From positions 1-41,839 of the forward strand of contig CAKPKR010000008.1 in assembly GCA_934167465.1 (NCBI GenBank): a DNA stretch of 41,839 bases, written 5' to 3'. Below, piece by piece: positions 29,887-39,785 of the stretch (position 1 is its first letter; the number at the start of each line of letters is the position of its first letter). Below the pieces are notes generated by a model, which saw only the letters and a program-made list of their open reading frames with translations, did no database searches and was not told the DNA's origin. This stretch comes from an uncultured Bacilli bacterium (GTDB taxonomy: Bacteria; Bacillota_I; Bacilli_A; RF39; UBA660). The translations under genes were made by a program, and so were the position numbers.

Positions 29887-30942
29887 ATGGAAGAATTTAT
29901 TAACGAATTAAATAAAGATATGGAAGAAATTTTAAATTCAATAAAACATTTTACTTTTAAATCAAAACAATGTCAATTGATTCAAGACTATTATACATTG
30001 CAGGAAATTTATGAAAATATAGGGGAAAAAGATAAGTCAAAAGATTGTAATTCTAAAAAAATAAAAAAAGAAATTTTTTTAAACTATATAAATAGAAAAT
30101 TCGCTCCACTTTTTTGGAAAGATTTACAAAAAAATAAAAAAATTTATCTTGATTTAATAATTTCATTATTTGACTTATTTGATGGTTATAATGAGCCAAC
30201 TATTCATGAATCAATGTTTAAAAGTGAAATTAATGTTAATGAATCTTTTAATATAGTATTAAAATTTTTAAAAAACTATGATTTAAATGTGTACAACGTT
30301 CTAAAAAAATTAATTACTAATAATCGTGTTATGTATATAGAAAATTATGTTTCTAGATATTATGGTTTAACATACAATATTAATACTAATAGTAAATCAT
30401 ATATTATTATGAACATTGATTCAAACATTAATAGTTCTATAACCTTGGTTCACGAAGCTGGTCATATTTATGACTTTAATAAAAATAAAAATAATTCATC
30501 AAATAAGAAAATGAAATCTTATTTAGTTAATAGTTGTAATGAAATATTTCCAAATTATTTAGAATTAGTATATAAAAACTATTTAAGAAAACAAGAAATA
30601 TATTTAGATGACTTAGATATGAGTGATAAAAAAGATATTCAAATATTATTTAATGTAATTAATTCCATATTTAAAATGTTATGTTCTTGCGATACCAATG
30701 TAAATTTTGAAATAAACAATTTAAAAAGTAAATTATCTGAATTATTTGGTAAAATATGTTCTTCCTATTATTATGACATGTATTTAGAAGATCCAGAAAA
30801 GGCAAAGTATTATACTAATTTATTATTAGAAAATATGGGATCATATGATGATATAACAATACTTAAAAAATCAGGAATAGAAATTGATGAATTACTTGAA
30901 AGTTTTGAAGAAAAATTTCAAAAAATATATAAAAGGCGCTAA
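29887..30942 (+). CDS. HExxH metallopeptidase-like protein 1
   Basis: 351 residues. HEAGH at residues 189-193 within SSITLVHEAGHIYDF, and Glu-containing NEIFPNYLELVY about 35 residues later, fit a zinc gluzincin of the M3 (oligoendopeptidase F) type, although the protein is far shorter than PepF (about 600). No signal peptide; likely cytoplasmic. A related gene with HELGH at the same residue number follows 1 nt after the stop. Specific substrate unknown. Confidence 0.7.
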   Translation: MEEFINELNKDMEEILNSIKHFTFKSKQCQLIQDYYTLQEIYENIGEKDKSKDCNSKKIKKEIFLNYINRKFAPLFWKDLQKNKKIYLDLIISLFDLFDGYNEPTIHESMFKSEINVNESFNIVLKFLKNYDLNVYNVLKKLITNNRVMYIENYVSRYYGLTYNINTNSKSYIIMNIDSNINSSITLVHEAGHIYDFNKNKNNSSNKKMKSYLVNSCNEIFPNYLELVYKNYLRKQEIYLDDLDMSDKKDIQILFNVINSIFKMLCSCDTNVNFEINNLKSKLSELFGKICSSYYYDMYLEDPEKAKYYTNLLLENMGSYDDITILKKSGIEIDELLESFEEKFQKIYKRR

Positions 30943-30943
30943 T

Positions 30944-31966
30944 ATGATAGATATTGATACAAAGAAAACAATTCTTGAAGACATAAATATGATGATAAAT
31001 AAAATTAAAAAATGTAATTCTAAAACTATGTATAATATATATTTATATGAATTAAAATGTTTATATTGTTTATGTGAAGAACTTAATATAACTGATTATC
31101 CTAATATTGATAATTATTCAAATAAATCAATTCTAATTAATGAAAATAAATTTTATGACAAATATCGTAATCAATTATCACAAGACAAAGCATATCATTT
31201 AGAATTTTCTAAAAATAGTAAAAATATAGATTATTATAAGTATCAAGATTTGAATAATTATTCATTTCAAATAGAAATATCCGCTACTGACAATATTGAA
31301 TTAATGTGTGAATTCTTAAATGACTATGATCCTAGGATTTATAATCTGTTTAAACAATTATTAGTAGAAAATAGAATAATTGTTACAGAAGAAATTAATG
31401 ATTCAAATGAAATGAGGACACCTGCTTATATTGTATTTTCATATGGTAGTTATCTTCCTTATGTTGTAATAAATTCAGAAAAACTTTTAACAGATTCTAT
31501 AAATTTAGTTCATGAATTAGGTCATGTTTATGATAATAATTTAAAAAGATCAAATAAAATATTTAACCAAAAGAAAATCAATTGTTTAGATGAGGTAATA
31601 TCTTACTATTTTCAGTTTGTTTATGTTGATTACTTAAAAAATAGAAATTTGTTTAAACAAGATGTTCAAAATATAAAATATGTATATAACTATCCTTTTA
31701 CTGAATTTATTAATAAAATAGGACCTGAATATGAAAAAGAAAAGAAAATAGAAGAAAGTGATATTGATGAATATTTAAATTATACTTATGGAATAGCAAT
31801 TGCTTATCATTTTTTAGAAAGATATAGAGATAATCCTGAAAAAACAAAAAATGAAATTAATAATTTTATTGCTCTAAATGGGCAATATAACATGATGGAA
31901 ATGTTAGAAAAATTTAAATTAAAAGATGAATTAATCGATTCAAAAATACTAAAAAAATATATATAG
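30944..31966 (+). CDS. HExxH metallopeptidase-like protein 2
   Basis: 340 residues from the ATG after AAAGGCGC; an in-frame upstream ATG at 30884 would overlap the previous gene by 59 nt. HELGH lies at residues 190-194 in NLVHELGHVYDN, followed by CLDEVISYYFQFVY. Same length, motif position and helical character as the gene upstream, so a tandem duplication that has diverged greatly. M3-like gluzincin by inference. Confidence 0.7.
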   Translation: MIDIDTKKTILEDINMMINKIKKCNSKTMYNIYLYELKCLYCLCEELNITDYPNIDNYSNKSILINENKFYDKYRNQLSQDKAYHLEFSKNSKNIDYYKYQDLNNYSFQIEISATDNIELMCEFLNDYDPRIYNLFKQLLVENRIIVTEEINDSNEMRTPAYIVFSYGSYLPYVVINSEKLLTDSINLVHELGHVYDNNLKRSNKIFNQKKINCLDEVISYYFQFVYVDYLKNRNLFKQDVQNIKYVYNYPFTEFINKIGPEYEKEKKIEESDIDEYLNYTYGIAIAYHFLERYRDNPEKTKNEINNFIALNGQYNMMEMLEKFKLKDELIDSKILKKYI

Positions 31967-31975
31967 GAGGAAATT

Positions 31976-32398
31976 ATGAGATACAAAACAATTTTATTAG
32001 ACAAAAATATTTTTTATGAAGATAATGATAAATATTTAGATACAACTGATTTGATGGCAAGAATAGAATATAAAAAAAGAAAATTATTTTTACTAGAAAA
32101 TGAATTAGATAAAAAAGAAATTTTAATACCTAATTATATATCAAATATAATTAAATATACAAAAAAAGAAATCAGAAGAGAAACTTTAGATTTGTATTAT
32201 AAAATATTAAGTTATTTATCATTTAAAAAAACAGATGAAATATTGTTAGTGTCATCTGATCAAGAATTATTAAAAGCATTAGAAAATGTTAGACTTGATA
32301 CTTGTTTAATTTATAAAAACTATTATGATTGTATGGAAACTAAAACAACATACGAATTTAATAACCCAGACAAAGTAAAAAAATTAATAGAATATTAA
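31976..32398 (+). CDS. hypothetical protein, possible degenerate HAD-like fold
   Basis: 140 residues, ribosome-binding AGGAGG. Starts YKTILLDKNIFYEDNDK, and later EILLVSSDQELLKALENV looks like a HAD motif-III/IV region, but the nucleophile DxD is absent, so no activity can be claimed. Cotranscribed with the two peptidase-like genes and closed by a terminator over its stop codon. Confidence 0.55.
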   Translation: MRYKTILLDKNIFYEDNDKYLDTTDLMARIEYKKRKLFLLENELDKKEILIPNYISNIIKYTKKEIRRETLDLYYKILSYLSFKKTDEILLVSSDQELLKALENVRLDTCLIYKNYYDCMETKTTYEFNNPDKVKKLIEY

Positions 32399-32415
32399 AA
32401 AAATATTCTTTTTTT
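32389..32415 (+). terminator. terminator of the peptidase-like operon
   Basis: AGAATATT (32389-32396) pairs with AATATTCT (32402-32409), then a T run. Confidence 0.85.
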
Positions 32416-32441
32416 ATGATATAATTTTAATTGGTGATAAT

Positions 32442-34199
32442 ATGTCAGTAATAAAACAAATGGATGAAATTTTAGCAAATAAAATATCTGCTGGAGAAGT
32501 AGTAGAAAGATGTGCATCAGTTGTAAAAGAATTAGTAGAAAATAGTATTGATGCTAAGTCTACTGAAATAAAAATTGATTTAATTGAAGCAGGTACAAAA
32601 CAAATAAAAGTAATAGATAATGGTATAGGAATGGATAACATTGATGCGGTTATGGCTTTTAATAGACACGCTACAAGTAAAATTAAAACAGAAGATGATT
32701 TATATAATATTAATACACTAGGATTTAGAGGTGAAGCTTTGGCTTCAATTGCCTCAGTTTCTGAAGTAACACTAAAAACTTGTAAAGATGAAATAGGAAC
32801 AAAAGTTGAAATAAATGGTGGTAAATTAATAAGCGTTGAAAATAGTGATGCTAGAATCGGAACTGAAATAACAGTTGCTAATCTATTTTATAATACCCCA
32901 GCTAGATTAAAACATTTAAAAAGCTTATATACAGAACTTGCAAGTATAACTGATTATGTCAATAAAATCGCACTTTCGCATCCAGAAATAAAGTTTGTTT
33001 TAATAAACAATAACAATGTTTTATTAAATACCGATGGCAGTAATAATTTATTAAAAACAATTAAATCAATATATGGAATAGAAGTTGCTAAAAAAATGCT
33101 AGATATTGATGCTGAAGATAATGATTATCATATAACCGGATATGTATCATTACCAGAAGTACATAGATCAAGCAGAAATAATATGATTACTTTAGTAAAT
33201 GGTAGAGTAGTTAGAAATATGGAAGTTAATAAAACAATTAACGATAGTTACCATTCATATAAACCAGACACTAGATATCCAATAACAGTAATTAATATCG
33301 AATTAGATCCAAGTTTAATAGATGTTAATATCCATCCAACAAAAATGGATGTTAAATTTTCAAAGCTAGAAGAATTGTTAGAATTAATTTATAAAACAAT
33401 TAGAAATAGAATTAAACCAGTAAATTTAATTCCTCATATTGAAGAAGAAATTGAATATGAAAAACCACAATATGTATATAACAATAATTTTATAACTCCA
33501 GAACTTAAAGTAGAAGAAGAACCTAAAAAATATAAGCCAATTACTTTAAAATTTGAACAAACAGAAAATTTTGAAGAAGTAAAAGAAGAAGCAGAAAAAT
33601 ATTATAAAGAACCATTTCCTGAATTATCATATGTTGGTGTAGTTCACGGAACTTATATAATATGTCAAAATGATAAAGGAATGTATATGATAGATCAACA
33701 TGCAGCTAAAGAAAGAGTAAACTATGAAAAATATAAAAAATTATTAGGTAATCCTAGTAATGAAAGTACTTCTTTATTGTTTCCAATAACAATTGAATTA
33801 CCAGTAAATGAATATATAACTTTAAGAGAAAATTTTAGTATTTTAGAAAATATGAATTTTGAAATTGAAGAGTTTGGAATAAATTCTGTAATAATTAAAA
33901 GACATCCAACTTGGTTACCAAGAGGTTATGAAGAAGAATCAATTAGAAAAATAATTGAAACAGTAATAAGTTATGAAAATAAATTTGATTTAGAAAAATT
34001 TAATGAAGCAGTAGCAACTATGATGAGTTGTAAATTAGCAATCAAAGCTAATGAATTTGTTTCTGAAGAAGAAATAGAAGAATTATTGAATAGTCTAAAA
34101 CAATGTGACAATCCATTCAACTGCCCACATGGAAGACCAACAATTATATTTCATTCAAACTATGATTTAGAAAAAATGTTTAAAAGAAGTGGTTTTTAA
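32442..34199 (+). CDS. mutL: DNA mismatch repair protein MutL
   Basis: 585 residues. GHKL ATPase motifs: ELVENSIDA, DNGIGM and GFRGEALASIASV. The C-terminal endonuclease motif DQHAAKERVNYE and the later CKLAIKANE and CPHGRP motifs show a nicking-type MutL, as in organisms without MutH. mutS is not adjacent upstream, where the small HAD-like gene and peptidases lie instead. Ribosome-binding GGTGATAAT. MutL activity matters for homopolymer tract stability, thus for the poly-G promoters in this window. Confidence 0.97.
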   Translation: MSVIKQMDEILANKISAGEVVERCASVVKELVENSIDAKSTEIKIDLIEAGTKQIKVIDNGIGMDNIDAVMAFNRHATSKIKTEDDLYNINTLGFRGEALASIASVSEVTLKTCKDEIGTKVEINGGKLISVENSDARIGTEITVANLFYNTPARLKHLKSLYTELASITDYVNKIALSHPEIKFVLINNNNVLLNTDGSNNLLKTIKSIYGIEVAKKMLDIDAEDNDYHITGYVSLPEVHRSSRNNMITLVNGRVVRNMEVNKTINDSYHSYKPDTRYPITVINIELDPSLIDVNIHPTKMDVKFSKLEELLELIYKTIRNRIKPVNLIPHIEEEIEYEKPQYVYNNNFITPELKVEEEPKKYKPITLKFEQTENFEEVKEEAEKYYKEPFPELSYVGVVHGTYIICQNDKGMYMIDQHAAKERVNYEKYKKLLGNPSNESTSLLFPITIELPVNEYITLRENFSILENMNFEIEEFGINSVIIKRHPTWLPRGYEEESIRKIIETVISYENKFDLEKFNEAVATMMSCKLAIKANEFVSEEEIEELLNSLKQCDNPFNCPHGRPTIIFHSNYDLEKMFKRSGF

Positions 34200-34256
34200 T
34201 ATTTTTTCACATTAATTTCATTTAATAGTGTTTATAATATAAATAGAGGTGATTAT

Positions 34257-35375
34257 ATGAAATGTAAAAACTGTGGTTCTAAAATAAAAGAACAAGATAT
34301 TTATTGCCCAGAATGTGGCAAAAGTACAAAGGAAGGCTTTTTAACTAAGTTAGGTAAATCTATATATAAAAATAGAATTACTATATTTATGATATTAATA
34401 GTATTAATATTTATAACATTTATTTTTAATTTGATTTCATATTTGTTTGGTCCAGAATACATTGCTAAAAAATATATGAACTCTTTAGCCAAAAATAATT
34501 ATAACGAAATTTATGAATTGTTGGATGTTGATGAATCTTCAATTGTAAATAAAGAAATTTTGAAAGAAAAAATGGAAACTATTAATATTGATGCTTATAA
34601 ACTAGATAGTGTCAATATATATGGAAATGAAGCTCTAATTACATTTAAATATGAAGATAATAGAGAGATTAATTATGTTTCTGTTTTACTTAGAAATTCA
34701 ATGGTAAAAAAATATTTCTTCTTTGATAACTGGAAAATAATGAGCTCTAAAGTAGCAACTAATATTAATATTAAAGTTCCAAAAAATTCTAAAGTAACAT
34801 TAGATAATATTGATATTAAAGAATTTAAAAAATCAGAAGAAGATTATGATATTTACGAAATAAATGAGATGTTTGTTGGAACATACAATATAAATATTGA
34901 ATTAGAAAATGGACTTAAAGTAGAAGATAAAATAGATATTAAATCAAATGAAACTTATTCAATTGGTAATATTGATTTAGAAGATGATGTAAAATCTAAT
35001 TTACAAGAACAATTATTAAATAGTCTAAATACTTTATATAGTAATGCTATAAACAATGTTGAATATAAAAATACAGATTTAACCAATTTAAAGGATGAAT
35101 ATCAATACTTAAAAAATGCTTTACAAAATAAAAATTACACTTTAGCAAATATTTCATTTAACGATATAGATGTTAATAAAGTAACATTTGATACTAATTT
35201 AGAAGTAACATTCACTCTAAATTGCAATTATACTATAAACTATGTTAGCAATAATGAAACTAAGACTTATAATGGAAAAGGAAGTACAACAATAAAAGCA
35301 AACTTCAACGTAACAGATAGTACTTATACATTGGATAGTATTTCAAATTTACCTATTAGTTTTATAATAAGATAA
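34257..35375 (+). CDS. zinc-ribbon membrane protein, TcaA-like
   Basis: 372 residues. N-terminal zinc ribbon CKNCGSKI ... CPECGKS (residues 2-22), a membrane helix at about 41-63, then an extracellular part with an NTF2-like region (MNSLAKNNYNEIYELLD) and a domain with KVPKNSKVTLDNIDI and GTYNINIELENG that resembles PEGA/TcaA repeats. TcaA of staphylococci is a cell-envelope protein linked to glycopeptide response. Role here unknown. Ribosome-binding AGAGGTGATT. Confidence 0.75.
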   Translation: MKCKNCGSKIKEQDIYCPECGKSTKEGFLTKLGKSIYKNRITIFMILIVLIFITFIFNLISYLFGPEYIAKKYMNSLAKNNYNEIYELLDVDESSIVNKEILKEKMETINIDAYKLDSVNIYGNEALITFKYEDNREINYVSVLLRNSMVKKYFFFDNWKIMSSKVATNINIKVPKNSKVTLDNIDIKEFKKSEEDYDIYEINEMFVGTYNINIELENGLKVEDKIDIKSNETYSIGNIDLEDDVKSNLQEQLLNSLNTLYSNAINNVEYKNTDLTNLKDEYQYLKNALQNKNYTLANISFNDIDVNKVTFDTNLEVTFTLNCNYTINYVSNNETKTYNGKGSTTIKANFNVTDSTYTLDSISNLPISFIIR

Positions 35376-35383
35376 AAAAATTG

Positions 35384-35424
35384 GACTAATTCATTATTTA
35401 ATGATATAATGTATTAGTCTTTTT
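35384..35424 (+). terminator. terminator before the RNase J2 gene
   Basis: GACTAAT with downstream ATTAGTC, extended by CATTA/TAATG pairing (35384-35419, one mismatch), then TTTTT. Confidence 0.7.
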
Positions 35425-35447
35425 ATGTGAAAGAAAGGAGTATAAAA

Positions 35448-37082
35448 ATGAGTAAAATAAAAATTTTTAGTCTTGGTGGACTAAATGAAGTCGGAAACAA
35501 TATGTATGTTGTTAATGTTGACGAAGAAATATTTATATTAGACGCGGGTTTTAAATATGCAGATGACAAAATGTTAGGAATTGATTATATTATTCCAAAT
35601 TTTGATTATTTAAAAGAAAATATTGATAAAATAAAAGGAATTTTTATAAGTCATGGTCATGATAGTCAATATGGAGCTTTACCTGACATATTAGAAGAAT
35701 TACCAAATATTCCAGTTTATGGAACAGAATTTACTTTAGGAATAATTAAAAGCGTTGTCGGTGATAAAAAATATAATTTTAAAACAATTATTCCTCATAA
35801 AAAAATTAATTTTAAAAATGCTTCTATTTTTCCAGTTACTTTAACTCACTCTGTTCCTGGAAGTGTTGGATATGTAATTAATACTAGCGATGGTGCTATT
35901 GTATATACAAGTAATTTTTTATTTGATCCAACAATGGATGGAGCATATAAAACGGATATTGGGAAACTTGCTTATGTTGGTAAACAAGGGGTATTATGTT
36001 TAATGAGTGAGTCTATGTATGCTGATAAGGTAGGTTATACATCTCCTAACAATCGTATTGAAAATATTGTTATGGAATCTATTAATAAGGCAACTGGAAG
36101 AGTTTTATTCAATATTTATGAGGCTCAATTATATCGTATCCAAGAGTTATTTAATGTTGCAACTCTTTTAGATAAAAAAGTTGTTATTTTAGGTAAAAAA
36201 TTGGAAGAAATTATTAATAAAGCTATTGATATGAATTATATAGAATTTGATAAGACTAAATTATTAGGGTTAAATCATGTAAATGATCCAAATATTATAG
36301 TTTTAATTTCAGATGATAGAGAAAGACCTTTTTCTAATATCAGAAGAATTATTAATGGTCGAGATAAATTCTTAAAAATAACTGAAGATGATACTATTAT
36401 ATTTGCTTCACCTTCTTATGATGGACTTGAAAAAAGTGCTACTAAAATATATGATGAAATAGCTAAAATGGATTTAAATTTAGTAATTATACCTAAAAAA
36501 TACTTATCTCATCATGCTTCTAGTGAAGATTTAATGATGATGATTAATTTAATGAATCCAAAATATTATTTTCCAGTAATTGGTGAATACAGACATCAAG
36601 TAGCTAATGCTGATAATGCAGTAAAGGCCGGTATGAGTAAAGATAATATTATTTTGAAATTAAATGGAGAAGTTGCTACTTTTATTGATGGAAATTTAGT
36701 TGATGAATACGAGAAAGTAAAAGTAGATGAGATATTAGTTGATGGTAAATCTGTAGGAGATGTTGGTGAATTAGTTTTAAAGGATAGAGAAATGTTATCT
36801 GAAAATGGAATTGTTATTGTAAGTGCTACAATAAATAAAACAAGTAAAAAGATAATAGCTGGTCCAGAAATATTAACTCGTGGATTTATATTTGTAAAAG
36901 ACAATATTGATTTAATAAAAGAATCTGAAAAAATTTCTACTGATGTTATAAATGAGTTTACAAAAGATAACTATGTTGATTTTAATAAAATAAAACTAGG
37001 AATTAGAGATAAATTAGGTAGATATTTTTATAAAGAAACTGAATGTAAACCAATGATTTTAATCGTTATTCAAGAAGTGTAA
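35448..37082 (+). CDS. rnjB: RNase J2-type protein with degenerate metal site
   Basis: 544 residues; ATG chosen after AAAGGAG with 7-nt spacing, over an in-frame GTG at 35427. Metallo-beta-lactamase/beta-CASP architecture, ending KPMILIVIQEV as in RNase J2. The metal motif HxHxDH reads HGHDSQ (69-74), the GDFKFD Asp is Asn156 in SNFLFD, and the HGEYR His is Ile378 (VIGEYR). Bacillus RNase J2 also has a weakened site (HGHDEN), but here more ligands are lost. I expect little or no nuclease activity and a role as partner of an RNase J1 encoded elsewhere. A terminator overlaps the end. Confidence 0.9.
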   Translation: MSKIKIFSLGGLNEVGNNMYVVNVDEEIFILDAGFKYADDKMLGIDYIIPNFDYLKENIDKIKGIFISHGHDSQYGALPDILEELPNIPVYGTEFTLGIIKSVVGDKKYNFKTIIPHKKINFKNASIFPVTLTHSVPGSVGYVINTSDGAIVYTSNFLFDPTMDGAYKTDIGKLAYVGKQGVLCLMSESMYADKVGYTSPNNRIENIVMESINKATGRVLFNIYEAQLYRIQELFNVATLLDKKVVILGKKLEEIINKAIDMNYIEFDKTKLLGLNHVNDPNIIVLISDDRERPFSNIRRIINGRDKFLKITEDDTIIFASPSYDGLEKSATKIYDEIAKMDLNLVIIPKKYLSHHASSEDLMMMINLMNPKYYFPVIGEYRHQVANADNAVKAGMSKDNIILKLNGEVATFIDGNLVDEYEKVKVDEILVDGKSVGDVGELVLKDREMLSENGIVIVSATINKTSKKIIAGPEILTRGFIFVKDNIDLIKESEKISTDVINEFTKDNYVDFNKIKLGIRDKLGRYFYKETECKPMILIVIQEV

Positions 37083-37097
37083 AAAACACTTCTTTAA
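37072..37097 (+). terminator. terminator after rnjB
   Basis: AAGAAGTGT (37072-37080) pairs with ACACTTCTT (37086-37094); the T run is short. Confidence 0.7.
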
Positions 37098-37099
37098 TA

Positions 37100-37149
37100 T
37101 TGACATAAAAAAAATATAAGCATATAATGTATTAAGTTGCAGCTGCAAC
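37100..37149 (+). promoter_or_regulatory. MarR promoter and palindromic operator
   Basis: TTGACA (37100-37105) and TATAAT (37123-37128), 17-nt spacer, both perfect. GTTGCAGCTGCAAC (37136-37149) is a perfect 14-bp palindrome, GC-rich against the local background, at the expected transcription start. This is the normal site for an autorepressing MarR protein. Confidence 0.8.
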
Positions 37150-37161
37150 AAAGGAGGAAAT

Positions 37162-37593
37162 ATGGATTTTGAATTGTTACCAATATACTTCGAAAATTTT
37201 AAAAAATATATGGATAAATCTATAAGTAATGTGATAAAACAATATGGAATTACTTTTATTCAATTTAGACCAATTGTTTTATTGAACTGCCATAAAGAAG
37301 ATGGACTATCTTTACAAGAATTAACTGAAAAAATAGGAATAGATAAAGCAAATGTAACTAGAGTAATAAATGATTTATTAGAAAAGGAAATTGTTTATAA
37401 ATCCGACTTAAAACAAAGAGGATATAAAATAAAACTTACAAAAAAAGGATTAGAAATTGTTACTAAATTAATGAATGAAAAAGAACAAATGCGTGAAAAA
37501 CTATTTTCTTGTTTTAATAAAACAGAAAGAGAACAATTTTTAAAATTACTAATAAAAATGTATAAAAGTATACAAAATGGGGAGGAACAATAA
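37162..37593 (+). CDS. MarR-family transcriptional regulator
   Basis: 143 residues. Winged helix-turn-helix with LSLQELTEKIGIDKANVTRVINDLLEKE and wing DLKQRGYKIKLT; helical dimerisation ends. The stop codon shares a base with the exporter start (37593), so regulator and exporter are one operon. It probably represses the operon through the palindrome upstream until a drug-like or lipophilic ligand binds. Confidence 0.93.
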   Translation: MDFELLPIYFENFKKYMDKSISNVIKQYGITFIQFRPIVLLNCHKEDGLSLQELTEKIGIDKANVTRVINDLLEKEIVYKSDLKQRGYKIKLTKKGLEIVTKLMNEKEQMREKLFSCFNKTEREQFLKLLIKMYKSIQNGEEQ

Positions 37594-39785
37594 TGAAAAA
37601 GATATTTAAAATTTTAAGAAAATCATGGACATCAATATTATTAGTAATAATATTATTATTTATTCAAGCAAATTGTGATTTAGCATTACCTGACTACACT
37701 TCAAATATAATTAATGTTGGTATTCAACAAAGTGGTATTGATACTAATATATTTGAAGCAATAAGAGAAAACAAAATGAATAATATTATGATTTTTTCTA
37801 ATAATGAACAAGATAAAATATTAGAAGAAAATTATGAATTGATTGAAAAAGGAAATAAAGAATATATAAAAAAATATCCTATCTTAAAAGATGAAAATGT
37901 TTATATTTTAAAAGAAAAATATGATAAAGAAAAATTAAAAAAAATCTTTAATGAAACATTACTAATGACTTATGTATTTTCTAGTGAAGAAATGGCACCA
38001 ATGATAAAACAACAAATGAATATTTCAAATGAAATTAATGTAATGGATGTATTAAAAAATTTAGATGATTCTAAAATAACAGAAATTAAAGATAATGTAT
38101 CAAAAAAGATGGATGAATTATCTGATACAATGATAAATCAAATAACAATTAATATAGTAAAAAACGAGTATAAAGAAATAGGAATGAATATAGAACAAAT
38201 ACAAACTAAATATATATTAAATTCAGGATTACAAATGATTCTTTTAGCATTTATAATAATGGCTATTGCTATAACGGTATCATACCTAACAAGTAAAATT
38301 GGTTCAAAATTATCTAAAGAACTTAGAAGTCAAGTTGTATCAAAAGTAATGAGTTATTCAAACAAAGAATTTGAACAATTATCAACATCTAGTTTAATAA
38401 CAAGATCAACAAATGATATTAATCAAGTTCAAATGTTAGTAATAATGTTACTTAGAATTGTTATATATGCACCAATATTAGGATTTGGTGCCTTAGGAAA
38501 AGTAAGCAAAACACCAATGGAATGGATAATAGGAGTAGCAGTTTTATCTATTTTATCATTAGTAATCATTATCTTCTCTTTAGCAATGCCTAAATTTAAA
38601 AAATTACAACAATTAGTAGACAAAGTTAATTTGGTATTTAGAGAAATATTAACAGGTATTCCAGTTATTAGAGCATTTGCTACTGAAAAATACGAAGAAA
38701 AAAAATTTGATAAAGCAAATACTGATTTAACAAAAACAAACTTATTTGTAAATAAAGTAATGACGTTTATGATGCCAACAATGATGCTTATAATGTGTGC
38801 AACACAAGTATTAATAGTTTGGGTAGGAGCAAAAAATGTAGATTTAGGAAATATTCAAGTGGGAGATCTTTTAGCATTTATAACTTATACAATGCAAATA
38901 ATAATGTCATTCTTAATGATATCAATGGTATCAATAGTTTTACCAAGATCCTGGGTATCTGTAAAAAGAATAGCGGAAGTATTTAATTTAGATTCATCTG
39001 TAAAAGATCCTATAAATTCAATTAAATTTAAAAATTTAAAAGGTGTAGTAGAGTTTAAAGATGTTTATTTTAGATATCCTGATGCTGAGGAAGATGTTTT
39101 GGAAAATATCTCTTTTATAGCAAATCCAGGAACAACAACAGCATTTATTGGTTCAACTGGAAGTGGTAAATCGACATTAATTAATTTAATACCTCGCTTC
39201 TTTGATGTAACAGGTGGAAAAATATTGATAGATGGAATTAATATAAAAGATGTAACACTTCATGATTTAAGAGAAATAATAGGTTTTGTTCCACAAAAAG
39301 GAGTATTATTTTCAGGAACCATAAAATCAAATATAATGTTTGGTAAAAAAATAAGTAAAAAGGAAATGGAAAAAGTAGCTTCTATCGCTCAAGCAAGTGA
39401 ATTTATCGAATCAAAGGATGATAAATACGATTCATCAATATCACAAGGTGGTACTAATATATCAGGAGGTCAAAAGCAAAGATTGGCAATTGCTAGAGCC
39501 ATAGCAAAAAATCCTAAAATATATGTATTTGATGATTCATTTAGTGCTTTAGATTATAAAACTGATGCTAATTTAAGAAAAATGTTAAAGAAAGAAACAA
39601 AAGATACTACTATATTTATAGTTGCTCAAAGAATAAATACAATTATGCATGCTGATCAAATAATTGTATTAGATGAGGGAAAAATTGTCGGAATTGGAAC
39701 TCATAAAGAATTATTAAAAAAATGCGAAATTTATAAAGAAATTGCACTTTCACAATTAAGTAAGGAGGAGTTAGAAAATGAGTAA
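37593..39785 (+). CDS. ABC exporter subunit with degenerate ATPase site
   Basis: 730 residues. A TM domain with a large insert between the first two helices (about 45-205), second helix after LNSGLQMILLAFII. ATPase: Walker A GSTGSGKSTLIN, signature ISGGQKQR, Walker B YVFDDS with Asp in place of the catalytic Glu, and AQRINT with Gln in place of the switch His. Those two losses mark the non-hydrolysing partner of heterodimeric type IV exporters (BmrC/LmrC type). GGGGAGG lies before the start; it overlaps the second subunit by 8 nt. Confidence 0.93.
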   Translation: MKKIFKILRKSWTSILLVIILLFIQANCDLALPDYTSNIINVGIQQSGIDTNIFEAIRENKMNNIMIFSNNEQDKILEENYELIEKGNKEYIKKYPILKDENVYILKEKYDKEKLKKIFNETLLMTYVFSSEEMAPMIKQQMNISNEINVMDVLKNLDDSKITEIKDNVSKKMDELSDTMINQITINIVKNEYKEIGMNIEQIQTKYILNSGLQMILLAFIIMAIAITVSYLTSKIGSKLSKELRSQVVSKVMSYSNKEFEQLSTSSLITRSTNDINQVQMLVIMLLRIVIYAPILGFGALGKVSKTPMEWIIGVAVLSILSLVIIIFSLAMPKFKKLQQLVDKVNLVFREILTGIPVIRAFATEKYEEKKFDKANTDLTKTNLFVNKVMTFMMPTMMLIMCATQVLIVWVGAKNVDLGNIQVGDLLAFITYTMQIIMSFLMISMVSIVLPRSWVSVKRIAEVFNLDSSVKDPINSIKFKNLKGVVEFKDVYFRYPDAEEDVLENISFIANPGTTTAFIGSTGSGKSTLINLIPRFFDVTGGKILIDGINIKDVTLHDLREIIGFVPQKGVLFSGTIKSNIMFGKKISKKEMEKVASIAQASEFIESKDDKYDSSISQGGTNISGGQKQRLAIARAIAKNPKIYVFDDSFSALDYKTDANLRKMLKKETKDTTIFIVAQRINTIMHADQIIVLDEGKIVGIGTHKELLKKCEIYKEIALSQLSKEELENE

